Source: Nocardia xishanensis NBRC 101358 (GTDB lineage: Bacteria; Actinomycetota; Actinomycetes; Mycobacteriales; Mycobacteriaceae). Taken from it: 64,000 nt of DNA. The position numbers were made by a program, and so were the translations under genes. Below the pieces are notes generated by a model. That model was not told the origin of the DNA, did not search any database, and saw nothing but the letters and a program-made list of their open reading frames with translations. The stretch is taken from assembly GCF_001613365.1 (NCBI RefSeq), contig NZ_BDCF01000008.1:186001-250000 (forward strand), written 5' to 3'. Below, piece by piece: positions 51,514 through 61,050 of this stretch; position 1 is the stretch's first letter, and the number at the start of each line of letters is the position of its first letter.

Positions 51514-52410
51514 CTACACCGGCGTGAAATCCCGGCTGCCGATGTAGGTGGGTCGCCGCCCCGGTGCGGCGAACGGCTCCTCCAAGGTGTTCTCGACGCT
51601 GTTGAACACCAGGAAGATGTTCGAGCGCGGGAACGGGGTGATGTTGTTCGACGAGCCGTGCATGATGTTCGAGTCGAACAGCAGCGCCGATCCCGCGCGG
51701 CCGGTGAACTGCACGATGCCGTGCTTTCTCGCCAGCGTGCCGATATCGTCGGTGGTCGGCACCCCGATCTCCTGCTCCTGCAACGACTCCCGGTAGTGCT
51801 CGGCGGGCGTGCTGCCCTGACACGGCACGAAGGTGCGGTGCGAGCCCGGCATCACCATCAGACTCCCGTTGACGGGATGATTGTCCGTCAACGCGATGGA
51901 CAGGCTCACCGCGCGCGGGCTCGGCATGCCGTCCTCGGCGTGCCAGGTCTCGAAATCCGAATGCCAGTAGAAGCCGGTGCCACGAAAGCCCGGCATGTAG
52001 TTGATCCGACTCTGATGCAGGTAGACATCGGAACCGAGCACCTGCCTCGCCAGCCCGGCCACCCGCGATTCGCGCACCAGATCGGCCACCGCGCCGCTGA
52101 GCTTGTGCACCTCGAAGATGGACCTGACCCGCTGTGAGGCCTTCTCGACGATGAGACGGTCGTCCTCGGCCAGCGCCGGATCGGCGGCGAGCCTGCCGAT
52201 CTCGGCGCTGAACAACGCCACCTCGTCCGGGGTGAGCAGATCCTCGACGACCGCGAAGCCGTCGCGGTCGAACGTGGTCAGCTCAGCGGACTCGATCGCG
52301 CCCCACACCGTCGGATCGGGTCGCTCGATGTGCGCGGTGCGCGCACCGGTGCGGGTGGGGTACCGATCGATGCGCTCGACCTCGTCGCGCTCGATGGTCT
52401 GTGGCAACAC
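51514..52410 (-). CDS. ectD: Ectoine 5-hydroxylase
   Basis: An Fe(II)/2-oxoglutarate dioxygenase that converts ectoine to 5-hydroxyectoine. The 298 aa protein has the iron ligands H150 and D152 in FYWHSDFETWH and H251 in SNIMHGSSNN, together with the EctD-specific block QSRINYMPGFRGTGF. GSLMVMPGSHRTFVPC precedes the distal His. It is the last gene of ectABCD, 15 bp after ectC. Confidence 0.97.
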   Translation of the reverse strand: MLPQTIERDEVERIDRYPTRTGARTAHIERPDPTVWGAIESAELTTFDRDGFAVVEDLLTPDEVALFSAEIGRLAADPALAEDDRLIVEKASQRVRSIFEVHKLSGAVADLVRESRVAGLARQVLGSDVYLHQSRINYMPGFRGTGFYWHSDFETWHAEDGMPSPRAVSLSIALTDNHPVNGSLMVMPGSHRTFVPCQGSTPAEHYRESLQEQEIGVPTTDDIGTLARKHGIVQFTGRAGSALLFDSNIMHGSSNNITPFPRSNIFLVFNSVENTLEEPFAAPGRRPTYIGSRDFTPV

Positions 52411-52425
52411 TTCTCGCCGCTCCTT

Positions 52426-52821
52426 TCAGCCGATCGGCGCCGCGACAAGCGGATAGACGCCGTTGCTGTCGTGAACCTCCTGCCCGGTGACCGGCGGATT
52501 GAACACGCACATCATCCGCATGGCGCTGCGCACCTCGAGGCGATGGCGTTCGTGGCCGTCGAGCAGGTACATGGAACCGGGGGCGAGCTCGTAGGTGACG
52601 TCGTTGTCCAGGTCCGTGAGCGTTCCCTCGCCCTCGATCAACCACACCGCCTCCACGTGGTGGCGGTAGTGGAACTCGTGCACGGTCCCTTCCTCGATGG
52701 TGGTCTCGTGGAAGGAGAAACCGACGCCGTCGCCGCCGAGCACGATCCGCTTGCTACGCCAGCCGTCGCCCGCGACGTCGCGGTCGGTGCCGGTGATCCC
52801 CGCGGTGGTGCGCACGATCAC
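52426..52821 (-). CDS. ectC: L-ectoine synthase
   Basis: A small cupin enzyme that cyclises N-gamma-acetyl-diaminobutyrate to ectoine. The 131 aa protein shows GVGFSFHETTIEEGTVHEFH, YRHHVEAVWLIEGEGTL, YLLDGHERHRL and the C-terminal CVFNPPVTGQEVHDSNGVYP signature. ATG 52821 overlaps the ectB stop by 4 bp. Confidence 0.97.
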   Translation of the reverse strand: MIVRTTAGITGTDRDVAGDGWRSKRIVLGGDGVGFSFHETTIEEGTVHEFHYRHHVEAVWLIEGEGTLTDLDNDVTYELAPGSMYLLDGHERHRLEVRSAMRMMCVFNPPVTGQEVHDSNGVYPLVAAPIG

Positions 52822-54128
52822 CGCAGCTCACCTCCCTCGGCCGGGCCGCGGTGGTGCAGACGGCCCCAGCCGGTGCAGACGGTGTCGATGGCGCCGGTGA
52901 GCAGCTGCAGACCGTGGTCGAGTTCCTCGTCGGTGATCGTCAACGGCGGCAACAGCTTCACCACCTCGTCGGTGGAACCGGAGGTCTCGACCAGCAGGCC
53001 GCGTTCGAAGGCCACCTGGCAGACCTTGCCCGCCTGCGACGGGTCGTCGAAGGCGATGCCGTGCACCAGGCCGCGGCCGCGGGTCGACAGGCCGGGGAAG
53101 TGATCGGCGACCTCGCCGAGCGCGTGCGCGATTCGGGTGCCCTTGGCCTGCGTCGCGTTCTCCAGCGTGTCGTCGGACCAGTAGTGCTGTAGCGCGGTCT
53201 GCGCGGTGACGAAGGCGGGGTTGTTGCCGCGGAAGGTGCCGTTGTGCTCGCCGGGCGCCCACTGGTCCAGCTCGGACTTGAAAAGCACCAGCGCCATGGG
53301 CAATCCGTAGCCGCCGATCGACTTTGACAGCGTCACGATGTCGGGGGTGATCCCGGCGATCTCGAAGGAGAAGAACGGACCGGTGCGGCCGCAGCCCATC
53401 TGCACGTCGTCGACGATCAGCAGGATCTCGCGCTCCTCGCACAGCTTCGCGAGGTGCCGAAGCCATTCCGCGCGAGCGACGTTCACGCCGCCCTCGCCCT
53501 GCACCGTCTCCACGATTACCGCGGCGGGACGGTCGAAGCCGGAGGACGTGTCGTCGAGCACCCGCTCCATCCACTGGAAGTCGGCGGTGGTGTTGTCGAA
53601 GTAGCCGTCGTAGGGCATGTGCGCCGCGTGCACCAGCGGCACGCCCGCACCGGCGCGCTTGGCGGCGTTGCCGGTCACCGACAGCGCGCCGAGGGTCATG
53701 CCGTGGAAGGCGTTGGTGAAGCTCAGGATGGTCTCCCTGCCGGTCACCTTGCGGGCCAGCTTGAGCGCGGCCTCGACGGCGTTCGCTCCGGTCGGGCCAG
53801 GGAACTGCACCTTGTAATCCAGATCGCGGGGAGCGAAGACGGTGTCGCGCAGGGTCTCGAGCAGCTTGCGCTTGGCCGCGGTGGACATGTCGAGGCCGTG
53901 GGTGATGCCGTCGCTCGCGATGTAGTCCAGCAGAGGCTGCTTGAGGATCGGGTTGTTGTGGCCGTAGTTCAACGCGCCCGCGCCCGCGAAGAAGTCGAGG
54001 TAGTCCTTGCCGTCCTCGTCGCGCAGCCAGGCGCCCTTCGCGGTGGTGAACACAGTGGGCCAGGCGCGGCAGTAACCGCGCACATTCGACTCCAGTGACT
54101 CGAAGACGGTGGTTTCGGCGGTGATCAT
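52818..54128 (-). CDS. ectB: L-2,4-diaminobutyrate transaminase
   Basis: A PLP-dependent aminotransferase that makes L-2,4-diaminobutyrate from aspartate semialdehyde. The 436 aa protein has the EctB N-terminal ESNVRGYCRAWPTVFTTAKG motif, FPGPTGANAVEAALKLARK, the DDVQMGCGRTGPFFSFE segment and the PLP Lys269 in TLSKSIGGYGLPMAL. Its start overlaps ectA and its stop overlaps ectC by 4 bp each. Confidence 0.97.
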   Translation of the reverse strand: MITAETTVFESLESNVRGYCRAWPTVFTTAKGAWLRDEDGKDYLDFFAGAGALNYGHNNPILKQPLLDYIASDGITHGLDMSTAAKRKLLETLRDTVFAPRDLDYKVQFPGPTGANAVEAALKLARKVTGRETILSFTNAFHGMTLGALSVTGNAAKRAGAGVPLVHAAHMPYDGYFDNTTADFQWMERVLDDTSSGFDRPAAVIVETVQGEGGVNVARAEWLRHLAKLCEEREILLIVDDVQMGCGRTGPFFSFEIAGITPDIVTLSKSIGGYGLPMALVLFKSELDQWAPGEHNGTFRGNNPAFVTAQTALQHYWSDDTLENATQAKGTRIAHALGEVADHFPGLSTRGRGLVHGIAFDDPSQAGKVCQVAFERGLLVETSGSTDEVVKLLPPLTITDEELDHGLQLLTGAIDTVCTGWGRLHHRGPAEGGELR

Positions 54129-54709
54129 CGAAGCTCCTTCTCAGGCTTTCGCTGCGCGGTCGGCGCGATGCGATAGAGGTCTTCCGCGGCGTGGTTGTCG
54201 GGGAAGACGCCAGGATCGAACAAGGGGCGCTTGGTCATTCGCGCGCCACGGCGACGGGCGACGGCCGCGAACATCGCGACCGAAGCCGGATTGTCCGGCG
54301 AGATGGTGGTTTCCAGCGCGGTCACCCCGTGCGGGGCGACGGTGTCGAGCAGGTGCTCGATCAGCGCGGTGCCGGTGCCCCGGCCGCGCTCGCTCTGCGA
54401 AACCGCCACCTGCCAGACGAATACGGTGTCCGGCGCCTGCGGGCGCAGGTAGCCGATGACGAAGCCGACGACCCTGCCGTCCACCTCGGCGACCACCGTG
54501 GTACCGGGGAAGTCCCGACACCACAGCAGGTACGCGTAGCTCGAGTTGGTGTCGAGCACGTGGGAATCCTTTGCGATCCGCCAGATCTGGGCGGCGTCAC
54601 CCAGTTGCGGCGCGCGTAGACGTGGAACACCGATGCGGTCGGATCTGCGCCATGCCGACGCGAGGTCGGCGCGATCGATCGTTTCCGTGGACAAGGTTGG
54701 CAGTGACAT
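54125..54709 (-). CDS. ectA: L-2,4-diaminobutyrate N-gamma-acetyltransferase
   Basis: A GNAT acetyltransferase that acetylates diaminobutyrate with acetyl-CoA. The 194 aa protein carries RIAKDSHVLDTNSSYAYLLW, FVIGYLRPQAPDTVFVWQVA, the acetyl-CoA loop SERGRGTGTALIEHLL and TTISPDNPASVAMF, all typical of EctA. ATG 54709 follows a GGGAG site. It begins the ectABCD operon, 118 bp after the orphan response regulator gene in the same direction. Confidence 0.96.
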   Translation of the reverse strand: MSLPTLSTETIDRADLASAWRRSDRIGVPRLRAPQLGDAAQIWRIAKDSHVLDTNSSYAYLLWCRDFPGTTVVAEVDGRVVGFVIGYLRPQAPDTVFVWQVAVSQSERGRGTGTALIEHLLDTVAPHGVTALETTISPDNPASVAMFAAVARRRGARMTKRPLFDPGVFPDNHAAEDLYRIAPTAQRKPEKELR

Positions 54710-54827
54710 ACAACTCCCAGCTCGGGTCTGCAGTACTCATCCAGATTTGCCAACCAACTTTGAGCTGAAGTGGTCGATCTCTTTGCGGTTGTATTACGAA
54801 CAGATCACGAGGCGAAACAAAATGTGA

Positions 54828-55538
54828 TCAACGTTGCACGTCGAGGCGATATCCCAGACCGCGCACAGTGACAACGACGCGCGGATCGGAGGGATCGCGC
54901 TCGATCTTGGTGCGCAGCCGGCGCATATGGACGTCTACAATGCGTTCGTCGCCGAAAAATCCGTCGTCCCACACACGTTCGAGTAGCAGCGCGCGGCTGA
55001 GCACCCGCCCCGGCGATTCCGCGAGTTCGCAGAGGAGCCGAAATTCGGTGATTGTCAGGCGAATTTCCTCGTCGCCGCGGCGTACCGCACCGCCGTCGCG
55101 GTCGAGCACCAAAGGCGCGGCCCGGTATGCGTCCAGCACTATTTCGCGCGGCGCGTCTCGTTCGGCGGCCAGCCGCGCTCTGCGGCGCAATGCGCGCATG
55201 CGGGCGGAGATTTCCTTGATTTCGAAGGGTTTGGTGACGAAGTCGTCGGCGCCCGCCTCCAGGGCGGCTACCACATCGTGGGTGTCGTCGCGCGAGCTGA
55301 TCACGATGATCGGGACGTCGTGGTCGCGGCGGATCTCTCTGATGCAGTCGAATCCGTCCATGTCGCCGAGCATCAGCTCGACGATCATCACATCGGGAGC
55401 CCCGTTGCTGCGCAGATATGTCAGCGCGTCCTCGGCTTCGTGCGCCTCGGCGACGTCGTACCCTTCGTCCTCCATGGCTATCCGCAGTGCGCCGCGGATC
55501 TGGTCGTCGTCGTCCACGATCATCAGGTTCGCGCTCAA
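54828..55538 (-). CDS. OmpR-family response regulator lacking the phosphoacceptor Asp
   Basis: A 236 aa receiver plus winged-helix protein. The receiver has the acidic pair in MIVDDDDQIR, S81 in IIVISSRDD and K103 in FVTKPFE. At the phosphorylation site, however, Glu54 stands in MIVELMLGDMDG where LLDLMLPGMDG is expected. The DNA-binding domain (ITEFRLLCELAESPGRVLSR, IVDVHMRRLRTKIERDP, VRGLGYRL) is intact. No histidine kinase gene is adjacent. TTG 55538 is chosen because AAGGGATGAGG precedes it and the receiver begins at once. It lies directly upstream of ectABCD and may control it in a phosphorylation-independent way. Confidence 0.9.
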   Translation of the reverse strand: MSANLMIVDDDDQIRGALRIAMEDEGYDVAEAHEAEDALTYLRSNGAPDVMIVELMLGDMDGFDCIREIRRDHDVPIIVISSRDDTHDVVAALEAGADDFVTKPFEIKEISARMRALRRRARLAAERDAPREIVLDAYRAAPLVLDRDGGAVRRGDEEIRLTITEFRLLCELAESPGRVLSRALLLERVWDDGFFGDERIVDVHMRRLRTKIERDPSDPRVVVTVRGLGYRLDVQR

Positions 55539-55637
55539 GACCTCATCCCTTGCAGACAGGCGGAAGCGCGGCGTGATGCGGAAATCGCATGCCCAACGAC
55601 GCGACAGTCCGCTTCGAGCAGCTTGCCGAACACACGA

Positions 55638-55663
55638 GTACCCGTAGCGACCGCTCGGTAAAC
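55638..55663 (-). promoter_or_regulatory. SigF-type promoter upstream of the response regulator
   Basis: On the minus strand GTTT (55663-55660), a 16 nt spacer, then GGGTAC (55643-55638). The expected transcript starts about 95 nt before TTG 55538. It links the regulator, and by read-through possibly ectABCD, to SigF. Confidence 0.6.
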
Positions 55664-55722
55664 ATCGGGTAGCCGGCCCGCGCCGCTCCTGACGTATCGC
55701 GAGGACCGTGTGTGAGCCGGTC

Positions 55723-55914
55723 CTACGGGACCGCTGCTCCCACCGGGGGAGGCGCGGTGACCTCGCCGGAGACGCCCGCTTCGGCCTGCTCGAGGTCGAC
55801 GCGAGTGCCGTCCGGAACGGGATTCGCCGCGATCGCCGAGGCGGCTCCCGCGCCCAGGGTGAGCGCGACACCGGCCGCGGCCAGTGTCGACAGCGTGGTC
55901 ACCGTTCCACGCAT
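55723..55914 (-). CDS. Small secreted protein
   Basis: A 63 aa peptide: MRGTVTTLSTLAAAGVALTL followed by GAGAASAIAANP, a clear signal peptide, then a short acidic mature part (VDLEQAEAGVSGEVTAPPPV). ATG 55914 has GGGAG at good spacing. No family is recognised. It is divergent from the P-type ATPase gene. Confidence 0.55.
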   Translation of the reverse strand: MRGTVTTLSTLAAAGVALTLGAGAASAIAANPVPDGTRVDLEQAEAGVSGEVTAPPPVGAAVP

Positions 55915-56100
55915 CCGCGGCTCCCGTTCCATGCCCGGATTGCCGGGCTTCTGGTGTGCGTCCGGTTTTCCACCCTTGCCTGTACGGGCGGCGATCGCAA
56001 ATCGGCGGTGATCTACGACACGTTCGACCCGCCCCGATGAGGCCCGCCGATACGCGCGGCGCGACCGCCGCGAACAGCGGCGGGACGGCCTCCGGTAGCT

Positions 56101-56125
56101 GTTTGCCGGGTCCCCTGCGGGGTAG
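56101..56125 (+). promoter_or_regulatory. SigF-type promoter of the P-type ATPase, leaderless
   Basis: GTTT at 56101-56104, a 15 nt spacer, then GGGTAG at 56120-56125. The ATG of the ATPase lies at 56135, about where transcription should start, so the mRNA would be leaderless. No ribosome binding site is seen before this ATG, in keeping with that. Confidence 0.55.
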
Positions 56126-56134
56126 CTGTCCGGT

Positions 56135-59100
56135 ATGGGCTTATCGGTGCGAGGAATCGTCTTCAATCCGCTGGTCTCCGCTGTCGCGGGCACGGCGGTC
56201 GATGTCGCCCGGTCCGGAGCCGGGTTGGCCTTCGATGCCGGGCTGAAGGTCGCCACCGTACCGGTCCGCGTCGCAGAGACCGGCGTGCGCGCTGCCGTCG
56301 CTGGCGCCGAACTGGTGCTGCCCGACGCCGCAGGCCACCTGGGAGACGATCTGGCCGACCTCGTCGATCCGCACGCGGGACGGACCCAGCGGCGGATCGC
56401 CGTCTGCGAGAACCGCGCGACCGTCGAGGTGCGCGGGCTCACCGACGAGCACAACCCGGACATCACGCGGGCGCTCGCCAAACGACTCGATCGGCTGCGC
56501 GCGGTGCGCTGGTGGGAGGTCAACGCGGTCACCGGACGGCTGGTCGCCGCACTCGCCGACGGCGCGGCCGACCTGCCGACCCTGCTCGCCGCGGTCGAGC
56601 GGACAGAGAGCGACGCCGATGTCGCCGACCGCGAGTGGAGCCGCCGCGAAGAGTTTCCCGCGGATCGAGAACCGTTGCTGGTCGCAGGCATTCAGGTCGC
56701 CGGGGATCTGTGCGCGATGGCCGTCACGAGCGCTTCCTGGCTGCTGCCGCTCAAGCCGCCGGTGCGAGCGCTGCGTTCGGTGGCCGCGTTCACCGATTCC
56801 CAGCCGCGATTGCGACGCATGCTGGAGGATCGATTGGGACGTCCGAGGACGGATCTGGTGCTGAGCACCGCGACGGCGATCGGCAACGCACTCGGCGAAA
56901 AGCCCACCGAGGGCATGGCGAACCTGTTCGCCGACACGATGCAGCGCACGATGGTGCTCACCGAAGTGATGGCGCGACGTGCCCAGTGGCGCCGCTGGGA
57001 ATGCGAACTCACCACGCACGCGGCGCTCTCCGTCGACGAGCCACTGCCGCCGCACACCAGGCCTGCCGAGCTGCCGCGCGGACCCGTGGAACGGGTCGGC
57101 GACGAGACCTCGGCGGGCGCGTTGCTCAGCGCAGCGGCATTCGGCGTGTCCAGGAGCGGCAGCGCCGCGGCGGAGGCGCTGGAACTCGGCGCGCCCAAGG
57201 CCGCCCGCGCCACCAGGGAGGCCTACGCGGCCGCCGTGTCGACCACCATGTCGCGCGCGGGCGTGCTCACTCTGGAGCCGGCCGTCTGGCGACGGCTCGA
57301 CCGCCTCAGCGCGATCGTGGTGGACGGCGAATCCTTGCTCACTTCGCGCCGCCTGGTGCTGGCCGCCGAGGCCATCGATCCGCAGTGGCGGGATCCGCGC
57401 AGGCGGCGTCGGCCGGACCGCGCGTCGGCCGGCACCGACGAGACCACCCACGGCGGTTCCCGAGTCACGCCGGGCGACGTGGCGCGCCGATTGTCGAAAA
57501 ACGGGTCCGGCCCCGCTGAGGACGACCTGGGTGAGCGGGTGAAAGCGAACGAACAGCGCGCCGCGGCCCACGTGTGGAGCGCGGCCCAGCGTCTGCTCCG
57601 CGCCAGCGCGGACCAAGGCGGATCCGGGGCGAAAGACACAGCACAGCAGCGGAATTCGCATGGCCTGCGCTTGGTTCACCCCTCCAGCGGGATGCCGGAC
57701 CGCGGACCGACCCTGCGGCCGGTCTGGCGCGAATTGCGCGACGGCGACCGGCCGGTGGGCCGAGTCCTGATCGGGCGCGAGCTGAACCGCCGCGCCTACG
57801 CCGTGCTCGGCGCGGCACACGACGCCGGTCTGCGAGTGACTCTGGTCGGCGGCGAGGACGTCGCCGAGTTGCGTTCCCTCGCCGACGAATTCGTCTCCGC
57901 CGGGGTGTCGATGAGCAAGCTGGTGCACGGCGCGCAGCTGGACGGTCACGTCGTCGCGGTGCTGAGCCCCCGCGCGCACAAGGCGCTGGCTTGGTCCGAC
58001 GTGGCGATCGGTGTGTGCGGCGGGGACTGCGACTCGATGCGGCCATCGTGGAGCGCGGACATCCTTTGCCGCGATCTGAACCAGGCCCAGCGGGTGCTCG
58101 CCGCCGTCGCACCGGCCAGACAGGCCAGCGAACGCGGCAGGGCGCTGGCGCTCTCGGCGTGCGCGCTCGGCGGGCTGCTGCTTGCGACCGGGCCCGCCCG
58201 GCACGGGCGCTACTCACCGATGGTCACCGCACACTGCGTCGGCCTGCTCAGCGGCGCCGTCGCGGGCTGGCGGGCGGTGCGCGGCGAACCGCGCGGCAGC
58301 TCGGCGCCGCTGCTGCCCTGGCACGCGCTCGAAGCCGACGAGGTCCTCGCCAGGATGCCGCGACCACAGGCCCTGACCGAGCGGACTGCCGAAACCTCGC
58401 GCACCCCGGCGATTCTCGCGCCGTTCGCGGCAATGGTCTCGTTCGCCGGGCAGATTCGCCGCGAGCTGGCCGACCCGCTCACCCCGATCCTCGGCGTCGG
58501 CGCGATCGCCACCGCCATCCTCGGCTCGCCGTCCGACGCCGCGCTGCTCTCCTCGGTACTGACCGTCAACGCGCTGGTCTCCGCGCGGCAGCGCCAGAAG
58601 GCGGAGAACGCACTGCACCAGCTGATCGCCGACGAACAGGTGACGGCACGGCTGCTCGACCGCGCCTTGATCGGCGACGGCGGCGCCGAACTCGACGCGG
58701 ACGGCGCCGACGCACGCGTGGTGCCCGCACACCGGCTCGCGCTCGGCGATGTCGTCGCGCTGCGGGCGGGCGATATCGTGCCCGCCGACGCGCGCCTGCT
58801 GTGGCTGGACGATCTCGAGATGGACGAATCCGGATTGACCGGCGAATCGGTGACCGTGGAGAAGCAGCTGGCCGCGACGCCTGGCGCCGAACTCGGCGAC
58901 CGGACGTGCATGGTGTTCGAGGGCAGCACGGTGGTGAGCGGCGCGGCGTGCGCCGTCGTGGTCGCCGTGGGGTCCGACACCCAGGCCGGCCGCGCCACCG
59001 CGGGCGCGTTGCCCCCCGAAAAAGGCGGTGTCCAAGCGCAATTGCGGCGGTTGACCGAGCGCGCACTGCCCCTCACCTTGACCGGCGGCGGCGCGGTGAC

Positions 59101-60913
59101 GGCGCTGGGCGCGTTGCGTGGTCAAGTGCTGCGCACCGCGATCGCCGACGGCGTCGGCGTCGCCGTCGCGGCGGTGCCCGAAGGCCTGCCGCTGGTCGCC
59201 ACCGTCGCGCAGCTGGCCGCCGCGCGCAGGCTCTCCAGGTACGGCGTGCTGGTGCGGGCCAACCGCACCGTCGAGGCGCTCGGCCGGGTCGACACCCTGT
59301 GCTTCGACAAGACCGGGACGCTCACCGAAGGCAGGCTGCGGCTGACCACGCTGGCCGACCTGCACGACCAACTCCCGCCCGATGCCGAATCCGACACCGC
59401 GCGCCGTCTGCTGCGCGATGCCGCGCGTGCCTGCCCCGACCCGGACGAGGGGCCGATGCTGCACGCCACCGATCGAGCGGTCATCGATGCCGCCGACGTG
59501 CTCGGCGACGACGCGCAGTGGGATCAGATCGAGGAGATTCCTTTCGAGTCCAACCGCGGTTACGCCGCCGCGCTCGGCTACACCACCCGCAGGCTGCGTC
59601 TCGTGGTCAAGGGCGCCCCAGAGGTGGTGCTCCCGCGCTGCGCCAAGGTGCGCACGAACGGACAGGACATGCAGCCGCTCACGGACGGAAAGCGGGAACG
59701 CGCGCAGTCCGTCGTGCGGGATCTCGCCGAACAGGGCCTCCGAGTACTCGTGGTGGCCCGCCGCGATTTGACCGAGGAGCCTGCGGACGTCGAGGAAGCG
59801 GTCGAGGACCTCACCCTGCTCGGCTTCCTCGGGTTGGCCGATGCGCCGCGTCCGCAGACCCTGCCGCTGGTGAACGCTCTGCGCGAGAACGGAATCGGCA
59901 TCCGCATGATCACCGGCGATCATCCGGTGACCGCGATGGCCGTCGCGCGGCAGCTGGGCATCGACGCGGAGTCGGTGGCCACCGGCGCCGATCTCGAGCG
60001 GCTCGACGAGAGCGCGCAGACCCAGCTGATCGAGAAGACCTCGGTGTTCGCCAGGATCGCTCCGGAACAGAAAGTGCGCATCGTCGCCGCGTTGCGCCGT
60101 GCGGGACACGTCGTCGGCATGACCGGCGACGGCAGCAACGACGCGGCCGCGATCCGCAGCGCGGACGTCGGGATCGGTCTGGCGGCACACGGTTCCGCGG
60201 CCGCCCGCAATGCCGCCGACCTGGTGCTCACCGATCCGGATCCGACCGCGCTGCTGCACGCCCTCGTCGAGGGGCGCGGCATGTGGCAGCGGATCAACGA
60301 CGCAGTCGGCGTGCTGGTCGGCGGTAACGCGGGCGAGGTCGCCTTCACGCTGTACGGCACCGCGGTGAGCGGTCACGCCCCGCTCGGTACCCGTCAGTTC
60401 CTCCTGGTGAACATGCTCACCGACATGTTCCCCGCACTGGCGCTCGCCCTGTCCCCCGACCGCGACGAGCAGGACGCCGCCGATCCGCAACAGCGGGCGG
60501 CTCAGCTCGCCGAGATCCCGCCCGCGCGACTGGGGCCGGAACTCGCGCACACCATCGCGGTGCGCGGCATCGCCACCGCAGCCGGCGCGGCGACCGCGTG
60601 GACGGTCGCCCGCTACACCGGGTCGCACCGGCGCGCCGCCACCATCGGCTTGGTCGCGCTGATCGGTACCCAGCTCGGGCAGACCCTGATCTCCGGGCAC
60701 GACAGCCCGCTGGTGTGGCTCACCACCGCGGCCAGCGGCGCGGTACTCGGCGCGGTGGTCATGACACCGGGAGTGTGCAACTACTTCGGCTGCACGCCGC
60801 TGGGACCGGTCGGCTGGACCATCGCCGCCACCAGCGCCGCCGCGGCGACCGCGGGTTCGATCGTGCTTCCCCGCTTGCTGCCCGCGCCCGCCTCCGGCGA
60901 ACAACCCGAGTGA
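56135..60913 (+). CDS. ctpI: Giant cation-transporting P-type ATPase, CtpI-like
   Basis: A 1592 aa membrane ATPase, close in size to mycobacterial CtpI. The first 700 residues are an extended region with only short hydrophobic parts, one of them around 675-710. The P-type core follows: TGES near residue 901, the membrane motif PEGLP near 1014, the phosphorylated Asp1058 in CFDKTGTLTEG, KGAPE, TGDHPVTA and the hinge GDGSNDAAAI near 1330, then C-terminal helices. PEGLP rather than a CPC motif excludes the heavy-metal type, but the ion is unknown. A SigF-type promoter sits directly before the start. Confidence 0.92.
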   Translation: MGLSVRGIVFNPLVSAVAGTAVDVARSGAGLAFDAGLKVATVPVRVAETGVRAAVAGAELVLPDAAGHLGDDLADLVDPHAGRTQRRIAVCENRATVEVRGLTDEHNPDITRALAKRLDRLRAVRWWEVNAVTGRLVAALADGAADLPTLLAAVERTESDADVADREWSRREEFPADREPLLVAGIQVAGDLCAMAVTSASWLLPLKPPVRALRSVAAFTDSQPRLRRMLEDRLGRPRTDLVLSTATAIGNALGEKPTEGMANLFADTMQRTMVLTEVMARRAQWRRWECELTTHAALSVDEPLPPHTRPAELPRGPVERVGDETSAGALLSAAAFGVSRSGSAAAEALELGAPKAARATREAYAAAVSTTMSRAGVLTLEPAVWRRLDRLSAIVVDGESLLTSRRLVLAAEAIDPQWRDPRRRRRPDRASAGTDETTHGGSRVTPGDVARRLSKNGSGPAEDDLGERVKANEQRAAAHVWSAAQRLLRASADQGGSGAKDTAQQRNSHGLRLVHPSSGMPDRGPTLRPVWRELRDGDRPVGRVLIGRELNRRAYAVLGAAHDAGLRVTLVGGEDVAELRSLADEFVSAGVSMSKLVHGAQLDGHVVAVLSPRAHKALAWSDVAIGVCGGDCDSMRPSWSADILCRDLNQAQRVLAAVAPARQASERGRALALSACALGGLLLATGPARHGRYSPMVTAHCVGLLSGAVAGWRAVRGEPRGSSAPLLPWHALEADEVLARMPRPQALTERTAETSRTPAILAPFAAMVSFAGQIRRELADPLTPILGVGAIATAILGSPSDAALLSSVLTVNALVSARQRQKAENALHQLIADEQVTARLLDRALIGDGGAELDADGADARVVPAHRLALGDVVALRAGDIVPADARLLWLDDLEMDESGLTGESVTVEKQLAATPGAELGDRTCMVFEGSTVVSGAACAVVVAVGSDTQAGRATAGALPPEKGGVQAQLRRLTERALPLTLTGGGAVTALGALRGQVLRTAIADGVGVAVAAVPEGLPLVATVAQLAAARRLSRYGVLVRANRTVEALGRVDTLCFDKTGTLTEGRLRLTTLADLHDQLPPDAESDTARRLLRDAARACPDPDEGPMLHATDRAVIDAADVLGDDAQWDQIEEIPFESNRGYAAALGYTTRRLRLVVKGAPEVVLPRCAKVRTNGQDMQPLTDGKRERAQSVVRDLAEQGLRVLVVARRDLTEEPADVEEAVEDLTLLGFLGLADAPRPQTLPLVNALRENGIGIRMITGDHPVTAMAVARQLGIDAESVATGADLERLDESAQTQLIEKTSVFARIAPEQKVRIVAALRRAGHVVGMTGDGSNDAAAIRSADVGIGLAAHGSAAARNAADLVLTDPDPTALLHALVEGRGMWQRINDAVGVLVGGNAGEVAFTLYGTAVSGHAPLGTRQFLLVNMLTDMFPALALALSPDRDEQDAADPQQRAAQLAEIPPARLGPELAHTIAVRGIATAAGAATAWTVARYTGSHRRAATIGLVALIGTQLGQTLISGHDSPLVWLTTAASGAVLGAVVMTPGVCNYFGCTPLGPVGWTIAATSAAAATAGSIVLPRLLPAPASGEQPE

Positions 60914-61050
60914 TTCGGCTCGGTGAGATTCGTGCTCATAGCTATGGCAGGACTGGAATGCTTGCGACGCACAACTTTTCGATCAGGAGGCCGACAGGGT
61001 GACGATCGGCGCGGCACTGTGGCCCGCGCCGATCACTCGGCTCGCTCCGG

